The notes under the pieces were generated by a model. The model was not told the origin of the DNA. It searched no databases and worked only from the letters and a program-made list of their open reading frames with translations. This document shows positions 12,864 through 17,996 of a stretch of 17,996 nt of DNA, piece by piece. The position numbers and the translations under genes are program-made. The first letter of the stretch is position 1; the number at the start of each line of letters is the position of its first letter. Source of the stretch: Gemmatimonadota bacterium (GTDB lineage: Bacteria; Latescibacterota; UBA2968; UBA8231); the NCBI GenBank assembly GCA_009840005.1, contig VXOR01000064.1:1-17996 (forward strand), read 5' to 3'.

Positions 12864-14300
12864 ATGCACTTCGACGCCTACGATCTCAACGCCGCAATTT
12901 ACGACGAGATGTTTCTGCCCGACGGCACGCCCCGCGAGCACTGCCGTGAGTTATACGACACCCTGTGCCGGCTTTCCGACGAGGAACTCAACGCAATCCA
13001 AGAGCGCGTAACGCACTCCTTCTCCACCGAAGGCATCACCTTCACCGTCTATGGCGACGACGAGGCCGACGAGCGCATCATTCCCATCGACTGCGTGCCC
13101 CGGCTCCTCTCGGCTGCCGAGTGGCGGCATCTCGAAAGCGGCCTAACCCAGCGCATCGCTGCCCTGAACCGCTTCCTAGAGGACGTGTACGGCGAAGCCC
13201 GCATCATCGCCGATGGAGTAATCCCGGCCGACGCGGTGCGCGGCTGTCCCCAGTACCGCATAGAAATGCGCGGTGCCTCCGTCCCCTACGGCACGTGGGT
13301 CGCCGTCTGCGGCACCGACCTAGTGCGCACCCGCGACGACGGCTTCGTGGTGCTTGAGGACAACCTGCGCGTGCCATCGGGCGTGTCCTATATGATCGCC
13401 AACCGCAAGGTGGTGAAAACCAGCTTGCGCCGCCTCTACCGAAGCTGCCGCGTGCGCGAGGTAGAGCACTACGGACAGGTCCTACTCCAGACTTTGCGCG
13501 ACCTCGCCCCCGAAGGACGCACCGACCCTTGCATCGTCCTGCTCACGCCCGGAGTCTATAACTCGGCCTTTTACGAACACATGTTTCTGGCGTATGAGAT
13601 TGGCGCGTCGCTGGTGGAAGGCCGCGACCTGCTAGTCAACGACGGCTTCGTGTACATGCGAACCACCACAGGGCTGCGGCGCGTCGATGTGATCTACCGC
13701 CGAGTCGATGACGACTTCCTCGACCCCCTCGTCTTCCGCCCCGACTCCCTGCTCGGCGTGCCTGGGCTGCTGCACGCCTTTAAGCTCGGAAACGTGGCTT
13801 TGGCCAACGCACCAGGGACGGGCGTGGCCGACGACAAAAGCGTCTATGCGTACGTCCCCGACATGATCCGCTACTACCTAGGCGAAGAGCCAATCCTCGC
13901 CAATGTGGAGACCCACCTGTGCCGACGGCCAGAGGACTTGGAGTACACCCTCGACAACCTCGAAAACCTAGTGGTGAAGCGCGTCGGCGAATCCGGCGGC
14001 TACGGTATGCTCATCGGCCCGCACGCAACGCCCGCCGAGCGCGCGGCCTACGCCGAGGAGCTTCGCGCCGACCCAGCCGATTTTATCTCCCAGCCAGTGC
14101 TCGCGCTGTCAAGCGCACCCTGCTTCATTGAGGGCCACGCCGAGCCGCGTCACGTTGACCTACGTCCTTTTGTCCTCCACGGCCGCGAGACCCGCATCGT
14201 GCCAGGGGCCTTTTGCCGCGTGGCGCTGCGCCGGGGCAGTCTCGTGGTCAATTCTAGCCAAGGTGGAGGCGGCAAAGACCTTTGGGTACTGGAGGACTGA
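12864..14300 (+). CDS. Circularly permuted ATP-grasp protein (DUF404/DUF407-type)
   Basis: Permuted ATP-grasp proteins of this type are predicted amide- or peptide-bond-forming ligases. The 478-residue product shows the family marks: YDEMFLPDGTPREH near the start, GDDEADERIIPID, CPQYRIEMRG, LEDNLRVPSGVSYM (ATP-grasp-like), HMFLAYEIGASLVEG, RRVDVIYRRVDDDFLDP, VADDKSVYAYVPDMIRYYL, NLVVKRVGESGGYGM and a C-terminal NSSQGGGGKDLW. I choose ATG 12864 because GGAGAG lies 7 nt upstream; the frame opens upstream to 12792 without a site. Cytoplasmic. It is the first gene of a triplet with an alpha-E protein (gap of one base) and a transglutaminase-like protein. Comparative genomics of amidoligases describes this set as a conserved peptide-modification system; its substrate is unknown. 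Confidence 0.88.
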   Translation: MHFDAYDLNAAIYDEMFLPDGTPREHCRELYDTLCRLSDEELNAIQERVTHSFSTEGITFTVYGDDEADERIIPIDCVPRLLSAAEWRHLESGLTQRIAALNRFLEDVYGEARIIADGVIPADAVRGCPQYRIEMRGASVPYGTWVAVCGTDLVRTRDDGFVVLEDNLRVPSGVSYMIANRKVVKTSLRRLYRSCRVREVEHYGQVLLQTLRDLAPEGRTDPCIVLLTPGVYNSAFYEHMFLAYEIGASLVEGRDLLVNDGFVYMRTTTGLRRVDVIYRRVDDDFLDPLVFRPDSLLGVPGLLHAFKLGNVALANAPGTGVADDKSVYAYVPDMIRYYLGEEPILANVETHLCRRPEDLEYTLDNLENLVVKRVGESGGYGMLIGPHATPAERAAYAEELRADPADFISQPVLALSSAPCFIEGHAEPRHVDLRPFVLHGRETRIVPGAFCRVALRRGSLVVNSSQGGGGKDLWVLED

Positions 14301-14301
14301 C

Positions 14302-15276
14302 ATGCTCTCGCGCAGTGCTCAAGGGCTGTACTGGATGGGCCGCTACCTTGCGCGGGCGGAATATCTGTGCCGCCTGCTGCGCTTGCAGGTGGAAGCGCTG
14401 GTGGACCGGCCAATTGCTGAGATTCATTTTGGCTGAAGCCGGATCTACACTACCCTAGGGCGGCAACCACCTTGGGGAAATCTCACGTTCGACGACAGCG
14501 ACGACTACACCTTGGCCGATTCCTACACCCTAGCGGGCGATCTCACGTTCGAGCGCGACAACCACGATTCGGTGCGGAACTGCTTCGCCCTCGGCCGCGA
14601 AAACGCCCGCCAAGTGCGCCACTGCATCAGCGCCGAGATGTGGACTTGCCTGAACTTGGCTTGGCTGCGGATCCGCGACCTCGACATCGAGGACATCTGG
14701 AAGGTCTCCCCAGAGAGCTTCTACGTGGAGACCTCGCGGGAAATCGACACCTTCGCCGGAGTGGCCGAATCGACCATGTACCGCGACGAGGGCTGGAACT
14801 TCATGCGACTCGGCCGGTTCATCGAACGCGCCCAGCTTAGAGTCTCCTTGCTCCTCGCGCAGTGCACCGCTAGGCGCGCGCAGGGCGAGACCTCAGATGC
14901 GGACTGGACGAGCCTGTTGCGTTCATGCAAGGCACTCGACGCCTACAAGCGCAGCTACAGCGTCGAAATCCAGCCCGACCGGGTGATAGACCTGCTCGTT
15001 ACCGATCCCCTGCTGCCCGGCTCGCTGTGCCGCGTGCTCGACGCGCTGGCGACCGAGCTAGCGGCCATCGGCGTGAACCCTGGCTCGCACGCGGGAGAAG
15101 CAGCCGAGCGGCTCGCCGGCCGGCTCGGCACCCTAATCCGCTATGAGTGGCCGGATCGAGAAGACCGAGAAGCAGTCCTCGCGCAGGTGGGCGACGACTG
15201 CCGAAAGCTCCACTCACTCGTGATGACTGCGTATATCGACTACGCCATCGAGGACTCCCCAGTGCAAACGCCATGA
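14302..15276 (+). pseudogene. Alpha-E domain protein (DUF403-type) interrupted by an in-frame UGA
   Basis: Alpha-E proteins are all-helical partners of permuted ATP-grasp ligases. ATG 14302 follows the ATP-grasp stop by one base, with GGAGGA upstream; the product begins MLSRSAQGLYWMGRYLARAEY, the canonical family N-terminus. At codon 45 (14434-14436) the frame has TGA, after which the same frame continues without a stop to 15276 (SRIYTTLGRQPP..., then RENARQVRHCISAEMWTCLNLAWL). The UGA sits where the family tends to have a Trp (W-x-R-I-Y-x-x-L-G), so it looks like TGG changed to TGA. UGA is a normal stop elsewhere in the window. A TTG at 14512 gives a shorter frame but lacks a clear site. The gene overlaps the transglutaminase start by ATGA. 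Confidence 0.8.
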
Positions 15277-16160
15277 CCGGAGCCGTCCGCTACGAGATAG
15301 AACACCTCTCTCATTACTCCTACACGGCCCCAGTACAGCAGTGCGTGATGCTCCTGTGTCTGGAGCCGCGCCAAGACCGCGGGCAGCGGCTCCTCGACTT
15401 TGAGATTGAGACGCAACCTCCGGCCAACCTAAACCGCGAGACGGACTGCTTCGGCAACACGCGGCACCTCCTCGACCTCCACCAAACGCACCAAATTTTG
15501 GAGATCACAACCCGCTCCACAGTCGCGGTTGCGTCCGCCCCTCCGCTCCCAGCGCGCTTGCACACCGGTGCCTGGGAGGAGATCCGCTCCCGTAGAGAAT
15601 CGTGCGCCGATTGGGACTTCACGCACCCGAGCGCGCTGGTGCGCCCCTCGCCCGCACTCGCCGCGTTCGTCGACCGGCATCGCATCGAACCTATGGACGA
15701 CCCGCTCGAAAGTCTTATGCAACTGTCGCACACACTCCACGACTGCCTGCAATACATCCCGGGTAGCACCACGGCGGAATCCCCCGTCGAGCACATCATC
15801 GAAACCGGTCGGGGCGTCTGCCAAGACTACGCCCACCTCATGATCGCCATTGCGCGCTCTTGGGGCATCCCCGCCCGCTATGTCTCGGGCTACCTGAACC
15901 CAACCGATCAATCCAACGAGCAGGTGCCAAGCAACGCCACGCACGCTTGGGTCGAATGCCGGCTGCCAGCGCTTGGCTGGGTCGGCTTCGACCCAACCAA
16001 TCAGAGCTTCGCCGGCGAGGGGGGGAAAGTACACATTGCCGTAGGACGCGATTACCGCGACGTGTCGCCGACGCGCGGCGTCCTCCAAGGCGGCGGAGCA
16101 ACCCGTCTCGAAGTCGATGTGCGGGTGCGCGCTTTTCCTATTGCGTCATCTTACAGATAA
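15273..16160 (+). CDS. Transglutaminase-like cysteine protease/amidase family protein
   Basis: The 295-residue product is the third member of the ATP-grasp/alpha-E set. It has an N-terminal beta-rich Bact_transglu_N-like part (RYEIEHLSHYSYTAPVQQC) and a papain-fold core with the catalytic triad: Cys183 in RGVCQDYAHL, His224 in THAWVE and Asp240 in GFDPTN. Such proteins cleave or form amide bonds; here it might release or trim the peptide made by the ATP-grasp ligase (inference). No signal peptide is seen. The ATG at 15273 overlaps the stop of the alpha-E gene by four bases (ATGA), which fixes the start and signals translational coupling. Its 3' end overlaps by 10 nt the end of the convergent Gfo/Idh gene. 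Confidence 0.9.
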   Translation: MTGAVRYEIEHLSHYSYTAPVQQCVMLLCLEPRQDRGQRLLDFEIETQPPANLNRETDCFGNTRHLLDLHQTHQILEITTRSTVAVASAPPLPARLHTGAWEEIRSRRESCADWDFTHPSALVRPSPALAAFVDRHRIEPMDDPLESLMQLSHTLHDCLQYIPGSTTAESPVEHIIETGRGVCQDYAHLMIAIARSWGIPARYVSGYLNPTDQSNEQVPSNATHAWVECRLPALGWVGFDPTNQSFAGEGGKVHIAVGRDYRDVSPTRGVLQGGGATRLEVDVRVRAFPIASSYR

Positions 16161-17176
16161 TCCGCAATTCGCTTGGGCTGTCCATCCACCGTCGTCTCCA
16201 TCGCCGCAATCACCAACGCGAAACTCTGCAAGTTATCTTCAATCCGCGTCGCCGACGCGGCCCCGCCCTCCAGCCAATCCACAAACTCCTTGAACAAATG
16301 ATCGTGCCCTGCCCACTCAATCGCCGGTGCCACATACACCTCCACCTCCTGCCCCACCCGATAAATCCGCACCTCGTCTCCCGCCCCTATCTCCACCGTC
16401 CCTTCCTCGAACTCTAGGCGATAGTACTCGCGTTGCCAACAACTCGTAATCCCGGCGGCCGAACTGTTTCCCTCGTATGCGGTGTGTACTCCATTGTCCA
16501 TTCTCATCAGATAAAACCCGCTCGAATAGTGCTTAAAACTCGACCACGCCGGGTTCCAGCCAAACCCTTGTAACACCTCGCAATTCCCGCCCGCTAAAAA
16601 GCGCATCATATCGAAGTGATGCACTGAGCCTTCAAAGAGCAGGCTGAAATCCATGTCGTGTCGCCACTTTTTGCCCCACGACTTGTATTGGCGATAGTCG
16701 CAGGCGTAGCGGCCGAAGATGTGCTGTAGCCGCCCCAGTCGCCCTTCGTCCCGAATCCGCACCACCTCCTGCTTGTTGGGCGCGTAGCGGTAATTCTGAA
16801 TAATTGCGCACGGCAACCCCGTCTCCTCGGCCTTAGCGGCCATGGCCTTGGCCGCGGCTAACGTATCGGCAATCGGCTTCTCGCAGATAACCGGCATCCC
16901 CGCTTCTAGCGCGGCAATAGCCTGCGGGCTGTGAAATTGCGGTGGGGTGGCAATGCCACAGAAATCGGCCTGTACTTTGGCGCAAGCCTCTTGGTAGTCG
17001 GCAAAGAGCTGATCGGCACCCAATCCGAGCTTGGCCCCTTGGGCCGCGAGCACCTCTTCGTTGACATCCACCAAGCCGACGATTTGGATTCTGTCGCCGA
17101 GTTGCTGAGTCATCCGCTCGATCCAACCACCGGCCATACCGCTGGCTCCGATCATCAAACACGTCTTAACTGCCAT
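16151..17176 (-). CDS. Gfo/Idh/MocA family oxidoreductase (canonical)
   Basis: NAD(P)-dependent sugar or inositol dehydrogenase family. The 341-residue product opens with a Rossmann strand (TCLMIGASGMAGGWIE), has VGLVDVNE at strand two, and the standard CEKP motif (E99-K100-P101) with its catalytic lysine, followed by a His-containing substrate region (FEGSVHHFDMMRFL). It has an intact catalytic signature, unlike the other Gfo-type protein in the window. Starts at ATG 17176 with AAAGGAG upstream; the gene ends 10 nt inside the convergent transglutaminase gene. The upstream 173-nt gap contains no clear terminator or gene. Substrate unknown; the surrounding genes favour a sugar or sugar derivative. 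Confidence 0.9.
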   Translation of the reverse strand: MAVKTCLMIGASGMAGGWIERMTQQLGDRIQIVGLVDVNEEVLAAQGAKLGLGADQLFADYQEACAKVQADFCGIATPPQFHSPQAIAALEAGMPVICEKPIADTLAAAKAMAAKAEETGLPCAIIQNYRYAPNKQEVVRIRDEGRLGRLQHIFGRYACDYRQYKSWGKKWRHDMDFSLLFEGSVHHFDMMRFLAGGNCEVLQGFGWNPAWSSFKHYSSGFYLMRMDNGVHTAYEGNSSAAGITSCWQREYYRLEFEEGTVEIGAGDEVRIYRVGQEVEVYVAPAIEWAGHDHLFKEFVDWLEGGAASATRIEDNLQSFALVIAAMETTVDGQPKRIADYL

Positions 17177-17349
17177 GCTATCTCCTTTGCTTTATCGGCC
17201 ATTAATTTCCCGTCCCACGACAACCGAGAGTAACGTCAGTCAGTCCCTTGCACAACTTTTGTTCGTCTCATGGGCTTATGCTAGTACGCGGCGGCTTATT
17301 CGTATCGCTGGCGTCCCGGCACTTTTCGCCCGCACGTCTCGATGGGCAC

Positions 17350-17996
17350 TCAAAGGGGGTTGCTCGCTTCGGGTGTTGGCTCGGCCATCACCTGCGCGAC
17401 CACACCCGCGCCAGCGGGGTTGGCCGCCCGCACTTCAAACACACACTCCACGCCGTTTGCTAGTCCTTCGACCGTATGCTCCCGCGCTGCCGCCCCCCCG
17501 GCCACCGGCTCCCACGCCGCCCACGCGCCCCACACCGGCCGACCGCGCCATTCATAGCCCGTCAGCACTGGCCCCGCACTCGCCGCCGCCGACCACGTCA
17601 GCACCACCGACCCGTCGCCCGCCACCGCCTGCAACCCGTCTGGCGCAAACAGCCGACCCGGCGTGGCCAAGCCCCACGCTGCACTGCTCGCACTGCCCGT
17701 GTTGACCGCCCGCACGGCCACCGCGTATGGCTGCCCATGCTGTAACCCGCCGACGGAAAACGAAGCCGCCGCACCCACAGCTTGTCCTAGCACCATCGGC
17801 ACCGCCACGCCCGCAGAGGTCCAATCCAACAGCCGGTTTTCTCCTTCGTAGAGTTGGTATTCATAGCCGGTTACAGCGGACGCCGGCTTGCCCACTAACA
17901 CGTGCAGCCGACCCGACGTCTCCATCGCCGACAACGCGCCGGCATACACCGCCACCGTCGGCGCGTCCGGCGACTCCGACGCTTTGGCATCGCGCT
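17350..17996 (-). CDS. Fibronectin type III domain protein, 3' part only
   Basis: Open to the right edge of the window, ending with a TGA at 17350. The translation contains at least two Fn3 repeats: an upstream one (TVAVYAGALSAMETSGRLHV...GYEYQLYEGENRLLDW...YAVAVRAVNTGSASS) and a C-terminal one (PDGLQAVAGDGSVVLTWSAA...GYEWRGRPVWGAWAAW...ECVFEVRAANPAG), each with the W in strand B and the tyrosine-corner-like VRAxN strand. The first codons are outside the window, and an internal GTG at 17955 is not a start. Such tandem Fn3 proteins are usually cell-surface or secreted, adhesive or enzyme-associated. The tail ends PTPEASNPL with no sorting signal. Function beyond that cannot be given. Confidence 0.8.
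   Translation of the reverse strand, partial: RDAKASESPDAPTVAVYAGALSAMETSGRLHVLVGKPASAVTGYEYQLYEGENRLLDWTSAGVAVPMVLGQAVGAAASFSVGGLQHGQPYAVAVRAVNTGSASSAAWGLATPGRLFAPDGLQAVAGDGSVVLTWSAAASAGPVLTGYEWRGRPVWGAWAAWEPVAGGAAAREHTVEGLANGVECVFEVRAANPAGAGVVAQVMAEPTPEASNPL

Noticed and set aside
14434..14436. UGA reassigned to Trp throughout the genome
   Set aside because: Several intact genes in the window end in TGA (ATP-grasp, MR/MLE, endonuclease, Gfo/Idh at 3994), and Trp is coded by TGG, so a code change is unlikely.
14512..15276. Separate shorter alpha-E gene starting at TTG 14512
   Set aside because: No clear ribosome binding site, and the family homology continues upstream in the same frame across the UGA.
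1..17996. CRISPR arrays, tRNA or rRNA genes
   Set aside because: No regularly spaced direct repeats and no tRNA cloverleaf or rRNA-like stretch was seen by eye; a tRNA search program would be needed to exclude a divergent one.

Overview
Overall character. The window is mostly GC-rich bacterial DNA with dense, short-spaced operons, ATG/GTG starts and clear Shine-Dalgarno sites. It is broken by visibly AT-richer accessory patches at about 318-2880, 8480-9300 and 11730-12060. The gene content is sugar-acid and polysaccharide metabolism (two Gfo/Idh/MocA proteins, a DHDPS-like aldolase, a PL22-like beta-propeller, an enolase-superfamily protein and an amidohydrolase). There is also a fibronectin type III protein and an orphan tail resembling a type IX secretion (T9SS) sorting signal. 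This suits an uncultured heterotroph of the FCB superphylum or a relative such as Latescibacterota. That placement is inference: there is no rRNA or marker gene here.

Region 1 (1-6249, minus strand). One long transcript-like array reads DHDPS-like lyase, Gfo/Idh-like protein, PL22 oligogalacturonate-lyase-like protein, AccI-like restriction endonuclease, N6-adenine methyltransferase, amidohydrolase (runs off the left edge). All junctions are overlaps or gaps under 45 nt. The restriction-modification pair is AT-rich and sits exactly between two catabolic genes, so it looks like a cassette inserted into a sugar operon. Upstream is a candidate promoter whose -35 lies inside a perfect 9-2-9 palindrome, a likely repressor operator.

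Region 2 (6385-8413, plus strand). A NYN-domain predicted nuclease is followed by an enolase-superfamily (MR/MLE) protein. A dispersed-repeat element built on CGCAGATG units separates them.

Region 3 (8414-12790). This is a mosaic accessory region. It holds a stand-alone caspase-like CHAT-type protein, several small genes with strong ribosome binding sites, a coupled small-gene pair whose first member is frameshifted, and a frameshifted IS1595-type transposase remnant. It also holds two strong terminators, a secreted FxLYD-like protein with a two-helix membrane protein, a DUF4258-like gene with a partner, and the orphan T9SS-like tail.

Region 4 (12864-16160, plus strand). This is the conserved triplet of circularly permuted ATP-grasp protein, alpha-E protein and transglutaminase-like protein, known from comparative genomics as a probable peptide or amide-bond modification system. 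The alpha-E reading frame has one in-frame UGA where a Trp codon would be expected. The frame is otherwise open and coupled to both neighbours.

Region 5 (16151-17996, minus strand). A canonical Gfo/Idh/MocA oxidoreductase converges on the transglutaminase gene with a 10-nt overlap. It is preceded by the 3' part of a fibronectin type III protein that runs off the right edge.
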